Under the pieces are notes generated by a model. That model saw only the letters and a program-made list of their open reading frames with translations. It was not told the origin of the DNA and made no database searches. 32,922 bases of DNA from the NCBI GenBank assembly GCA_902798825.1, contig CADBYI010000017.1:11778-44699 (forward strand), written 5' to 3'. Source of the DNA: an uncultured Eubacteriales bacterium. Lineage in GTDB: Bacteria > Bacillota > Clostridia > Christensenellales > CAG-138. The translations under genes and the position numbers were made by a program. Below, piece by piece: positions 7,434-14,387 of this stretch (the stretch's first letter is position 1; the number at the start of each line of letters is the position of its first letter).

Positions 7434-8639
7434 ATGAAAAAGACGGCTATTATCGGAATATCGATGCTGCTGCTCCTGCTTGGCTGCCAGGGCAGGGGAG
7501 AGGCGGGGAATGAACGGGCGACGACGCCGACCGAGCTTGTCCAGGCGCAGACCACGCCGGAACCGGATGCGTCGTCTGCGCCTGTCGTTGCAAACGAAAA
7601 CGTGTTCGTCCCCGAGGTCACCGAAGCGCCCACGCTGGCGCCGACGCCGGAGCCCGCAACCGAGCCCACGGAAGCGCCCACGCCGACACCTACAACCACC
7701 CCTGCACCAACGGACGCTTCCGCGTCCACGGAGCGGTATGCGGTGGAGGCAGGGGTGGAGACCGTGGCCTGGATCACCGACACCCAGCACTACGCCAACT
7801 TCCATAACAACAACCTTTCCCCCGAAATCTATCCCAGCATGACCGGCTTTCTGCGGGATAAGCGGGAGGAGATGCACCTTGTGTACATCGTGCACACGGG
7901 GGATTTGGTCCACGTGAACAACGATCCGGAGAACTGGAGGGTGGCCCGGGAGGCCATGGACCTGCTCGACGGCATCCCCACGGGCGTCCTGGCCGGCAAC
8001 CACGACATGGACCCCCAGAAGGGCGGATATGCGAATTACGGAAAGTACTTCGGGGAAAAGCAGTATAACCAACAGCCGTGCTACGGCGAAAGCTTTGAAA
8101 ACAACCGGGGCCATTACGATCTGGTCACCGTCTGCGGCCGGGACTATATCTTCGTGTACATGAGCCATGCTCCGGACAAAAAGGCCGTTCAATTCATGGT
8201 GAAAAGCTTTCAAAAGTATTCGGATCGGGTGGGCATCCTGTGCCTCCACGACTTCATCACCACGGAGGGGACGCTGTCGGAGGCGGGTCAGCAGCTGCGG
8301 ACCCAGGTTGTTGCCAAGTGCCCCAACGTGTACATGGTCCTGTGCGGCCATAGATATGGCCTCTATACCCTGGAGGACGCCTTCGACGACGACGGCGACG
8401 GGGTGAAGGAGCGGACGGTATACGAGATCATGATGAACTATCAGGCGGCGGGGAAGGAGGGCGGCGGCGGCTATCTCCGGCTCATGCAGTTTGACGAGAA
8501 AGATCATGAGATCCGCTGTGTGAATTACTCCCCGTATCTGGACGACTACGACTGGCTGGATGATCCTGCCCACAAGGAAAAGCGATACGAGATGGACGAA
8601 AAGAGCGAGTCCTTTACATTGAAGATGCCCTGGGCATAA
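7434..8639 (+). CDS. Metallophosphoesterase lipoprotein
   Basis: The 401-residue protein has a lipoprotein signal peptide (LLLLLGC, lipidated Cys18), a long Thr/Pro/Ala/Glu linker (about 28-98) and a calcineurin-like metallophosphoesterase domain. Metal-site motifs are WITDTQHY (Asp116, His119), HTGDLVH (Asp157), GNHD (189-191), LHDF and CGHRY. A DDDGDG segment resembles a calcium-binding loop inserted late in the domain. It should act on the outer face of the membrane on phosphodiesters or phosphomonoesters; the substrate is unknown. The Thr/Pro-linker architecture is shared with the two phosphodiester glycosidases and the SH3 protein of this window, suggesting a common envelope role. It stands alone and ends at a bidirectional terminator. 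Confidence 0.88.
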   Translation: MKKTAIIGISMLLLLLGCQGRGEAGNERATTPTELVQAQTTPEPDASSAPVVANENVFVPEVTEAPTLAPTPEPATEPTEAPTPTPTTTPAPTDASASTERYAVEAGVETVAWITDTQHYANFHNNNLSPEIYPSMTGFLRDKREEMHLVYIVHTGDLVHVNNDPENWRVAREAMDLLDGIPTGVLAGNHDMDPQKGGYANYGKYFGEKQYNQQPCYGESFENNRGHYDLVTVCGRDYIFVYMSHAPDKKAVQFMVKSFQKYSDRVGILCLHDFITTEGTLSEAGQQLRTQVVAKCPNVYMVLCGHRYGLYTLEDAFDDDGDGVKERTVYEIMMNYQAAGKEGGGGYLRLMQFDEKDHEIRCVNYSPYLDDYDWLDDPAHKEKRYEMDEKSESFTLKMPWA

Positions 8640-8652
8640 ATCACATCCACAC

Positions 8653-8685
8653 AAAAAAACGAGGACGGCCTTATTGGCCGTCCTC
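8653..8685. terminator. Bidirectional intrinsic terminator
   Basis: A perfect 10-bp stem, GAGGACGGCC (8661-8670) and GGCCGTCCTC (8676-8685), with a TTATT loop. On the minus strand it is followed by seven U residues (8653-8659), a textbook terminator for rmuC. On the plus strand it follows the metallophosphoesterase gene and is followed by CAGCTTTT, a weaker tract. The rmuC stop codon lies in the loop, so the stem encodes the end of RmuC. Confidence 0.85.
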
Positions 8686-9921
8686 CAGCTTTTCCACATT
8701 CTTCAAGCGGCTTTGTATCTGCCGGGTGCGAACGCCCACCAGCTGATCCAGGTCCCCGGACACCTGCTGCAGATGCCGCTGGGAGGCCTCCAGCACGTCG
8801 CCGAATTTGTCGAACTCGGTGCGCACGGAGCGCAGTATCTCCCAAACCTCGCTGGAGCGCTTTTCAATGGCCAGGGTGCGAAAGCCCATCTGCAAACTAT
8901 TCAGCAAAGCGGCCATGGTGGAGGGCCCGGCCAAATTCACCTTATACCGCTTCTGCAGCTCCTCCACCATGCCCCGGTTGACGGCCTCCGCGTAGAGACC
9001 TTCGAAGGGCAGAAAGATGATGGCAAAATCCGTGGTGGCGGGCGGCGCGATATATTTGGAGGACACGTCCTTGGCTTCCTGCTTGAGCCGGGTGGTCAGG
9101 GCAGTGGCAGCCGCGGCGATGGCGGCGGCGTCCCCGGCGTCATAGGCGTCCATGAGAGCGGCATAGGTATCCCCGGGGAACTTGGCGTCGATGGGCAGGT
9201 ACACGGGTGCTTCGCCGGTGCCGGGGAGCTTCACGGCGTATTCCACCCGATCGGCGCTGCCCGGCCGGGTGGCCACGTTGGTGTCATACTGTTCGGGGGA
9301 GAGGATCTCCTCCAGGATGGCGCCCAGCTGTATCTCGCCCAAGATGCCCCGAGTCTTCACGTTGGACAGGACCTTTTTGAGATCGGTCACCCCGGCCGCC
9401 ACCTGCTGCATCTCCCCGAGGCCCTTATAGACGGCCTCCAGCTGCTTGCTGACCATCTCGAAGCTCTTGCTGATCCGATTCTCCAGGGTGGACTGGAGCT
9501 TTTCACCCACCACCTCTCGGATGCCGTCCAGCTGCTTGTCGTTGTTCTCCTGGAGGGCGGCCAGGCGCTTATCCAGCGTGGTGCAGATGCCGTCGAGCCG
9601 TTCCACGCTGGCCTTTTCAAAGGAGGTCAGCCGTTCCAGATTTGCCTTTTCAAAGGCGTCCAGCCGAAGCTCCATGCCCTGCTGGAAGCTACGCTGGTTT
9701 TCGCTTTGCTGCCGGGCGAAGCTCTGTTGGCCGTTGTCCATGAGCTGACCATAGCCATGGAGGGCGGAGTGGACCGCGTCGTTCAGCTCCCGCCGCTGAT
9801 CGGACAGCTTGTCCAAAATATCCTCGTACCGGTCGGCAGAGCGCAGCTGCAGCACCAGGATGACAAGGACGATGAGCGCCAGCAGGGACACGGCGCAGAG
9901 AATCAGAATGGCAAGCTCCAT
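8671..9921 (-). CDS. rmuC: RmuC family DNA recombination protein
   Basis: The 416-residue protein has an N-terminal membrane anchor (about 3-25), a long coiled-coil region (about 30-190) and the RmuC nuclease-like core with LPIDAKFPGDTYAALMDAY, DVSSKYIAPPATTDFAIIF, LPFEGLYAEAV and the C-terminal AGPSTMAALLNSLQMGFR. RmuC limits certain chromosomal rearrangements; its biochemical activity is not settled. The start ATG 9921 has a GGAGG site 8 nt upstream. It has its own promoter and ends in a strong terminator whose stem overlaps its last codons. Confidence 0.93.
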   Translation of the reverse strand: MELAILILCAVSLLALIVLVILVLQLRSADRYEDILDKLSDQRRELNDAVHSALHGYGQLMDNGQQSFARQQSENQRSFQQGMELRLDAFEKANLERLTSFEKASVERLDGICTTLDKRLAALQENNDKQLDGIREVVGEKLQSTLENRISKSFEMVSKQLEAVYKGLGEMQQVAAGVTDLKKVLSNVKTRGILGEIQLGAILEEILSPEQYDTNVATRPGSADRVEYAVKLPGTGEAPVYLPIDAKFPGDTYAALMDAYDAGDAAAIAAAATALTTRLKQEAKDVSSKYIAPPATTDFAIIFLPFEGLYAEAVNRGMVEELQKRYKVNLAGPSTMAALLNSLQMGFRTLAIEKRSSEVWEILRSVRTEFDKFGDVLEASQRHLQQVSGDLDQLVGVRTRQIQSRLKNVEKLEDGQ

Positions 9922-9951
9922 GGATGTGCCTCCAAGCTCAAATGATGGATA

Positions 9952-9981
9952 AGTATATCACAAAAGGGAAGGGGTGTTCAA
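9952..9981 (-). promoter_or_regulatory. Promoter of rmuC
   Basis: On the minus strand TTGAAC (9976-9981), 18 nt, TATACT (9952-9957) with an extended -10 (TGA before it). It lies in the short gap after the stop of the upstream phosphodiester glycosidase gene. Confidence 0.6.
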
Positions 9982-9989
9982 CGATCCGT

Positions 9990-11060
9990 TTAGCTGTTCT
10001 TGGGGAAGCAGACGCAGATCACGTCATGGACCTTCCGCTCCCGGCTGGGGGAGTTGACCACCTCGCTGCCCCAGGACATATGGGCCGTGGCGCCGCCGTC
10101 CAGATTGTAGGCCCGCACGCAGCCCAAGCTGTACATAAGCTGGCTCAGCTCCGGCATGTTGAGACCACCGGAGTATTTACCCTGCCGCCCGTCCACCAGC
10201 ACCAGGCAGTAGTGCCCGGGCTCATAGTAGCCGATGACGGCGCGGGGATTCCGTCCGTATACGCCGGTGTTGAACTTGGTCTTGGGCTGGCCGTTGTGAT
10301 CCAGCAGCTCCGGCCCGAAGTGCCAGCTCTGCCAGGGGGATCTATCCAAGATCTCCCCCATGGAAGCGGCGCCGGGGGTATAGGTCTCCATGACGCCGTC
10401 CTCGTACAGCACGCACAGGTCGGAGGTATATTTCTGCTTTCGAAACACCTCCCCGTTGCGGATGATCAGGCCGTTTTGATGCCAGCGAGCAAAGTCCCCG
10501 GAGATGGCCACGATGCAGTTGTTGTTTTTGGCGATGGTCTCCATGGCCTTGACACCGCCGGCAGTGTAGGTACCCTTGGCAAAGGCGGTGGTCAGGGAAT
10601 GGACGTCCTGAACCAAAACGTCGGCCACGAAGAATGTCACGGGCTGGCTGTAGCTGAGCTCATCCCTGTACATATCCCAGGACAGAGAAATCGTCTCATT
10701 GGAATAGGTGTGGTCGGTCAGCACCGCCTCGTCCGTGAAGCGCCAGGCATACTTGTCGCCCAGGAGACCTTGAGGAACCGGGGCAGGGTCCGGGCTGGGG
10801 ACGGTGGACGCCTTAGGACTGGGAGCCGGCGTAAAGAGATAGGGGGAGGGGAGGGTCGGAACGGGAGCCCCGGAATAGGTGGATCGGTAGGTCCGCTCCT
10901 GCAGGGTCGGCACGGGGCTGGACGTGGGTTGTTCTGCGTCCATGGATTTGGAGTGACGCCAATGGAGCAGGAAGGACCCGCAGGCGGCCAGGATCAAAAA
11001 CAGAACGCACAGCAACAGGATGGGCCCGAGCCGATGTGGGTTGCCGCCGTGTTTCCTCAT
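9990..11060 (-). CDS. Second phosphodiester glycosidase family protein, membrane-anchored
   Basis: The 356-residue protein is a paralogue of the product of 2208-3275. It has a basic N-terminus, one membrane helix (about 14-34, ending LAACGS), a Thr/Pro/Ser-rich linker with repeated PTL/PSP units, and a NAGPA-type domain with CIVAISGDFARWHQNGLIIRNG, NPRAVIGYYEPGHYCLVLVDG and LGCVRAYNLDGGATAHMSWG. The LAACGS stretch resembles a lipobox but sits at the end of a helix, so lipid anchoring is possible. ATG 11060 follows a strong GGAGG site 6 nt away; the frame is open further upstream to 11132, but that part overlaps the promoter. The substrate is unknown. Confidence 0.88.
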   Translation of the reverse strand: MRKHGGNPHRLGPILLLCVLFLILAACGSFLLHWRHSKSMDAEQPTSSPVPTLQERTYRSTYSGAPVPTLPSPYLFTPAPSPKASTVPSPDPAPVPQGLLGDKYAWRFTDEAVLTDHTYSNETISLSWDMYRDELSYSQPVTFFVADVLVQDVHSLTTAFAKGTYTAGGVKAMETIAKNNNCIVAISGDFARWHQNGLIIRNGEVFRKQKYTSDLCVLYEDGVMETYTPGAASMGEILDRSPWQSWHFGPELLDHNGQPKTKFNTGVYGRNPRAVIGYYEPGHYCLVLVDGRQGKYSGGLNMPELSQLMYSLGCVRAYNLDGGATAHMSWGSEVVNSPSRERKVHDVICVCFPKNS

Positions 11061-11093
11061 GTCCTGCCTCCTTTTCATGTCGCTTGATTCCAT

Positions 11094-11099
11094 AGTATA
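11094..11099 (-). promoter_or_regulatory. Extended -10 promoter of the second phosphodiester glycosidase
   Basis: On the minus strand TGCTATACT, the same extended -10 as the paralogue at 3284, about 34 nt before ATG 11060. No good -35 is visible at the expected distance, fitting an extended -10 promoter. The leader is normal length with a GGAGG site. Confidence 0.5.
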
Positions 11100-11165
11100 G
11101 CACGTTCCGGCAGAAAATGCGCCGGTTGCCAAAAAATTGACAAATTCATAACATCCCCGCGCCGC

Positions 11166-11194
11166 TTTACAGAAACCGCCGAAACGTGTATACT
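11166..11194 (+). promoter_or_regulatory. Promoter of the ttcA-like gene
   Basis: TTTACA (11166-11171), 17 nt, TATACT (11189-11194), 32 nt before ATG 11227, with GGAAAGG as ribosome binding site in the leader. Confidence 0.7.
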
Positions 11195-11226
11195 TTTATG
11201 TCAACGAAGCGGAAAGGTCACTTTAT

Positions 11227-12018
11227 ATGAAACGGGTTTTGGGCAGCATCCGCCGGGCGGACGAGCGGTATCATCTCATCGAGGACGGGGACAAGGTGTG
11301 CATCGGCGTGTCGGGGGGAAAGGATTCCCTACTGCTGATGGAGGCTTTGAAACTGTATCAGCGGTTTTCCCGCACCCGATTCGAGGTGTGTGCGGTGACG
11401 CTGGATTTGGGCATCGTGGAGCAGGATTGGTCCGCCGTGACCGCCTTCGCGGAGCGGATCGGCATCGAGTATTCCTTGATCAAAACCGACATCGGCGATG
11501 TGGTCTTCAACATCCGTCAGGAGAAAAGTCCCTGTGCCCTCTGCGCTAAACTCCGCCGAGGGGCCCTGAACAACGCGGCAAGGGACAGGGGCTGCAACAA
11601 GGTGGCTCTGGGGCACAACCGGGAGGACGTGATCGAGACCTTCTTCATGAGTCTTCTGTACGAGGGCCGGGTCAATACCTTTGCGCCGGTAACATATCTG
11701 TCCCGTTCCGACGTGACCGTGATCCGGCCGCTGGTGTTCCTGCCGGAGAAGCACGCCTTGTCCGTGGCCCGGCAGCGGGCGTACCCGGTACAAAAGGCCA
11801 ACTGCCCGGCGGCTGGCCATACGAAGCGAGAGGAGGCCAAGGAGCTCGTCCAGCATCTTGCCACCCTGGTGCCGGACGCGGAGGAGAAGCTGATCCACGC
11901 CATCGCCAACACTGAGAAATACGGTCTGTGGGATCGGATGCGCCTACGATACGATCATCCCCTGTTCACAGGGCCCGTCACGGAGAAGAACGTGCCGGCC
12001 AACCGAGAGGACGAATAA
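11227..12018 (+). CDS. ttcA: TtcA-type tRNA 2-thiocytidine synthetase (PP-loop ATPase)
   Basis: The 263-residue cytosolic protein carries the PP-loop SGGKDS (29-34), which adenylates the target base, the CxxC pair Cys103/Cys106 in SPCALCAKLRRGAL, and Cys193 in KANCPAAGH. Together these match the three-cysteine iron-sulfur site of TtcA enzymes that convert C32 of tRNA to 2-thiocytidine. LGHNREDVIETFF is the second conserved PP-loop family segment. A different tRNA-thiolation target within the same TtcA/TtuA superfamily is possible. It is the last backbone gene before the island; what follows is GC-poor and foreign in character. Confidence 0.88.
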   Translation: MKRVLGSIRRADERYHLIEDGDKVCIGVSGGKDSLLLMEALKLYQRFSRTRFEVCAVTLDLGIVEQDWSAVTAFAERIGIEYSLIKTDIGDVVFNIRQEKSPCALCAKLRRGALNNAARDRGCNKVALGHNREDVIETFFMSLLYEGRVNTFAPVTYLSRSDVTVIRPLVFLPEKHALSVARQRAYPVQKANCPAAGHTKREEAKELVQHLATLVPDAEEKLIHAIANTEKYGLWDRMRLRYDHPLFTGPVTEKNVPANREDE

Positions 12019-12023
12019 AAGAA

Positions 12024-12055
12024 GGGCCCCGATTTGCGGGACGCCGATAAGGAAG
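12024..12055 (+). repeat. Left arm of an inverted repeat bracketing the island
   Basis: The arm begins GGGCCCCGA (12024-12032) and ends ATAAGGAAG (12047-12055), with a 14-nt centre sharing GGG and ACGC with the partner. The partner, read on the minus strand, lies at 24514-24544 with the same two 9-mers 13 nt apart. The left arm sits 6 nt after the ttcA-like stop; the right arm sits just beyond the stop of the convergent SH3 gene. Confidence 0.7.
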
Positions 12056-12072
12056 CAAACAAATCCTATCGG
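12044..12072 (+). terminator. Imperfect hairpin after ttcA
   Basis: CCGATAAGGA (12044-12053) can pair with TCCTATCGG (12064-12072) with one bulged base; the sequence then runs GTTTCAC, a poor U-tract. It overlaps the inverted-repeat arm and may be only a weak or decayed terminator. Confidence 0.4.
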
Positions 12073-12098
12073 GTTTCACAGTAAGGGCAAAAAGTTTT

Positions 12099-12124
12099 CG
12101 GAGAGAGTGAAAAAACTCTCTCCG
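12099..12124 (+). terminator. Intrinsic terminator
   Basis: A perfect 10-bp stem CGGAGAGAGT (12099-12108) and ACTCTCTCCG (12115-12124) around GAAAAA, followed by ATTTTCATTTT. It would stop transcription from ttcA before it enters the island, and it lies already in AT-rich sequence. The rest of the gap up to 12226 is AT-rich without other structure that I see. Confidence 0.75.
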
Positions 12125-12226
12125 ATTTTCATTTTGCATATTTGTCTTTTAGAGTGTTTTCTAAATTATGCTTTATGAAGCGAAAGCAAATTAAAAGGAT
12201 AAATATTAAGAATATTTCATGCCGGA

Positions 12227-12254
12227 TTGACAATTTATGACACTTTATTATAAT
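12227..12254 (+). promoter_or_regulatory. Strong sigma-A promoter of the island sigma-factor operon
   Basis: TTGACA (12227-12232), 16 nt, TATAAT (12249-12254), both at consensus, 26 nt before ATG 12281. The operon start is therefore readable by the housekeeping polymerase. Confidence 0.75.
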
Positions 12255-12280
12255 AAGCATAGAAAGGTTGGAACTTCTCT

Positions 12281-12847
12281 ATGCTTTTTTTGATGCTCAT
12301 GGCCATTGAATCAGAAGACGATCAAGCTTTTTTGATTGATTTATACAACGAGTATTGTCAACTGATGTGCGATAAAGCCGAAAGCATCGTGCATAATAAA
12401 CAGGATGCAGAGGACATCGTACAGGATATGTTGGCCTATATGATCGCAAATCTTCAAAAATTTCGCAAAATTAACTGTTGCACTTTGCCCTTCTATCTTG
12501 TTATGTGTATTAAAAGGAGGTGTATTAATCACTTGAAGCAGCGCGAAGTGCAAAAGAAGCATATTGTGGGAAGCATGGATCATACGTCGTTTTCATTTGA
12601 GTATTCCGATCCGGCAAAGCCCGTTGATGAGCAAGTGCTGCTGCAATTGAGGTTTGAGCAGGTGCAGGAGGCTTTTACTTTTTTACCCGAAAAGATAAAA
12701 GACGTCCTGCGTTATAAGTATTTATTGGAATTATCCGATCGAGAAATCGCCGAAATACTTGGCATCAAGAAAAACAGTGTGCGAGAGTATCTCACTCGCG
12801 CAAGAAAAGCAGTCTGTAAAATCTGTGAGGAGAAAGGCTATGTCTAA
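12281..12847 (+). CDS. ECF-type sigma-70 family RNA polymerase sigma factor
   Basis: The 188-residue protein has a region 2 (YNEYCQLMCDKAESIVHNK, then DAEDIVQDMLAYMIANL) and a region 4 helix-turn-helix (ELSDREIAEILGIKKNSVREYLTRARKAV), with no region 3, as in extracytoplasmic-function sigma factors. It should redirect polymerase to a small regulon, probably the genes downstream. The start could be ATG 12281, 12293 or 12299; I give the longest, though the AAAGG site is rather distant. The next gene starts 8 nt before its stop, the usual coupling of a sigma factor with its anti-sigma factor. A motif inside this gene (12476-12517) nearly repeats the sequence upstream of 13619. Confidence 0.85.
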   Translation: MLFLMLMAIESEDDQAFLIDLYNEYCQLMCDKAESIVHNKQDAEDIVQDMLAYMIANLQKFRKINCCTLPFYLVMCIKRRCINHLKQREVQKKHIVGSMDHTSFSFEYSDPAKPVDEQVLLQLRFEQVQEAFTFLPEKIKDVLRYKYLLELSDREIAEILGIKKNSVREYLTRARKAVCKICEEKGYV

Positions 12848-13538
12848 CAAGATCGATGAATTGTTCCGAAAAGTCATTTTGGAAGACGCAAAGGAACAGA
12901 GCAAACTGCTGGAAGAACAAAAAAAAGCGTTGAACCGAAATCCAATCTATACAGCGGATCCATTGCGCATAGAGAATCTGATGGAGGAAAAGCTTGAAAA
13001 AAAGGATCGTTTCTCATGGAATTTTGGATTTATACGGATGCCAAGACGCGCGTCATTTACTGTCGCTGCGGTGGTCTTGATCTTATTGGCTGTATTCATT
13101 CCCTTAACTTCCACAGCGGCTCGAGCACAAATCTCGGAATTGATTGTAAGCATCACTTCACGTTTTACAAATTACACACTCTTCGATCCCGAAGGGTGGT
13201 ATGACACGCCTCATATGAAATATCGTCCAGGCTATGTTCCGGAGGGGTATACGCTAGTAGAAGATTTTGATAGCGGTGGAATAATTGATTTATATTATGA
13301 AAACGCAGAAGGGCAATATTTTAACGTCGGCATAACCGTCGAGGGCGGCACAGTGCAGGTGGATACCGAGAACGCTGAAATCGAGCCGATCATCATCCAA
13401 GGTGTGGAAGGGACCATCCTGACCAAACAGGATCGCACGCATATCATATGGACGACGAACGAACGGATTTTTGAGGTAGTGGGTACTATAAATCGGGACG
13501 AAATTATTAAAATCGCCGAAAGTCTGCAAAACGAATAA
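12840..13538 (+). CDS. Probable membrane anti-sigma factor (DUF4367-like)
   Basis: The 232-residue protein has a charged cytoplasmic N-terminus (1-70), one membrane helix (about 71-90) and an extracytoplasmic domain with YVPEGYTLVEDFDSGG and a closing EIIKIAESLQ typical of DUF4367 domains found in anti-sigma factors. Its N-terminal part should hold the upstream sigma factor, and its outer domain may sense envelope state. ATG 12840 overlaps the sigma gene by 8 nt and has an AGGAGAAAGG site before it. It lacks an obvious zinc-binding HxxxCxxC, so it is not a ZAS-type anti-sigma factor. The assignment rests on architecture and context. Confidence 0.7.
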   Translation: MSNKIDELFRKVILEDAKEQSKLLEEQKKALNRNPIYTADPLRIENLMEEKLEKKDRFSWNFGFIRMPRRASFTVAAVVLILLAVFIPLTSTAARAQISELIVSITSRFTNYTLFDPEGWYDTPHMKYRPGYVPEGYTLVEDFDSGGIIDLYYENAEGQYFNVGITVEGGTVQVDTENAEIEPIIIQGVEGTILTKQDRTHIIWTTNERIFEVVGTINRDEIIKIAESLQNE

Positions 13539-13554
13539 AAAATTTCAAAAAACG

Positions 13555-13609
13555 TGTTGCACTTTTGCCTCCTAACTTGTTATGTGTATTAGAAAGACAA
13601 GTTAGGAGG
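13555..13609 (+). promoter_or_regulatory. ECF-like promoter and 13-bp inverted repeat covering the ribosome binding site
   Basis: A-rich sequence is followed by TGTTGCA (13555-13561), 16 nt, TGTTATG (13578-13584). A closely related site, TGTTACA-N16-TGTGTAT, lies at 14133-14162. Overlapping it is a perfect 13-bp inverted repeat, CCTCCTAACTTGT (13568-13580) and ACAAGTTAGGAGG (13597-13609), with a 16-nt centre. The right arm contains the entire AGGAGG ribosome binding site of the gene starting at 13619, so an RNA from an upstream start would hide it. If transcription starts near 13590 the repeat acts only as DNA. Confidence 0.55.
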
Positions 13610-13618
13610 TTCTATTAT

Positions 13619-14047
13619 ATGAAAAAAATCGTTGTTTTTCTGCTGGTTATGATTCTCTTTGTTTGCTTTGTTCCCGTGTCCTTTGCCCAAGGCAATGAGG
13701 CAGAGAGGGGCGTGCCGATTCAAATCAAGTATGTTGCGCTCACAAGCGCAAATGCAAACCTTGAAATAACAGGAAAAAAGGCAACCTGTGCAGCTGTTGC
13801 AAGAATAAGTTCAACAAGCTACTCGGTTCAGCTGCAGATGACCTTGCAGCAAAGGAGTGCAAGCGGCTGGAAGAACCTAGAGAGCTGGAGTACAACCGGC
13901 ACGGGATCTCGAAACATAACGCTTACAAAGACTCGCAAAAACCTTGCATCCGGAACGTATCGCGTGTATGTGTACGTTGCCGTCTATGATCGCAGCGGGA
14001 AATTCATCGAATCAACGACGGCCTATTCTGCGTCCAAAAAGATATAG
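13619..14047 (+). CDS. Small secreted protein with beta-rich domain
   Basis: The 142-residue product has a signal peptide (hydrophobic core about 4-19, cleavage probably after VSFA, residue 22). The mature part alternates Thr/Ser-rich strands (ANANLEITGKKATCAAVARI, QLQMTLQQRSASGWKNLESW, GTYRVYVYVAVYD), suggesting a small beta-sandwich. It resembles in style the DUF6147-type secreted Firmicute proteins, but I cannot confirm membership. ATG 13619 follows TTAGGAGG at good spacing. It lies downstream of the sigma/anti-sigma pair with its own candidate ECF-type promoter and is likely a regulon member. Confidence 0.75.
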   Translation: MKKIVVFLLVMILFVCFVPVSFAQGNEAERGVPIQIKYVALTSANANLEITGKKATCAAVARISSTSYSVQLQMTLQQRSASGWKNLESWSTTGTGSRNITLTKTRKNLASGTYRVYVYVAVYDRSGKFIESTTAYSASKKI

Positions 14048-14132
14048 CGCGCAGATAGGGGCAAGTGTGCAAAAGGTGGCAGTTGCCGGACAGCGGCGAC
14101 CGATTGGAAGTGCCATAATTTTTCAAAAAGCA

Positions 14133-14162
14133 TGTTACACTTTTGGTCGTTGTTTTGTGTAT
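14133..14162 (+). promoter_or_regulatory. Second ECF-like promoter
   Basis: TTTTTCAAAAAGCA precedes TGTTACA (14133-14139), 16 nt, TGTGTAT (14156-14162). It matches the site at 13555 in the A-rich lead-in, the -35 and the following CTTTTG. A start near 14170 gives a leader of about 220 nt before ATG 14388. Confidence 0.5.
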
Positions 14163-14196
14163 ATGCAAGGACAAATACGTTGCGTCCTTCCGTCAA

Positions 14197-14344
14197 TTTT
14201 GCCGGGAATACGGCAAAAAACGAATTTGCCTAGCAGCAGGCATAGAAAGGAGGCCGGGGACAGGAAAAGCCTTTACACAATTTGAGCTGAGCCGGCTCAC
14301 ACCACGTTGTGATGCTATCATGTAAAGGCTGTTTACAGGATAGC
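14197..14344 (+). promoter_or_regulatory. Structured 5' leader with mutually exclusive hairpins
   Basis: The 340-nt gap 14048-14387 holds no gene. In the expected leader I see a perfect 8-bp stem TTTTGCCG/CGGCAAAA (14197-14204, 14211-14218). A 10-bp long-range stem AGCCTTTACA (14268-14277) with TGTAAAGGCT (14321-14330) encloses the palindrome GAGCCGGCTC and a TCACA/TGTGA stem. A competing hairpin is GCTATC-A-TGTAAA (14314-14326) with TTTACA-G-GATAGC (14332-14344). Segment 14321-14326 cannot be in both stems, so the leader has two alternative folds, as in attenuators. No U-run follows, so transcription termination is not evident. Confidence 0.55.
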
Positions 14345-14387
14345 ACCTTAAGGACAAAAAGTAAAGAAAGAATAAAGGAGAAAAAAG

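Noticed and set aside
7320..8699. A 459-codon minus-strand frame opposite the metallophosphoesterase gene
   Set aside because: Low-complexity Gly/Arg/His/Val product antisense to a gene with clear catalytic motifs.
8674..9945. A 423-codon plus-strand frame opposite rmuC
   Set aside because: Antisense shadow of rmuC; His/Gly/Leu-rich with no recognisable domain.
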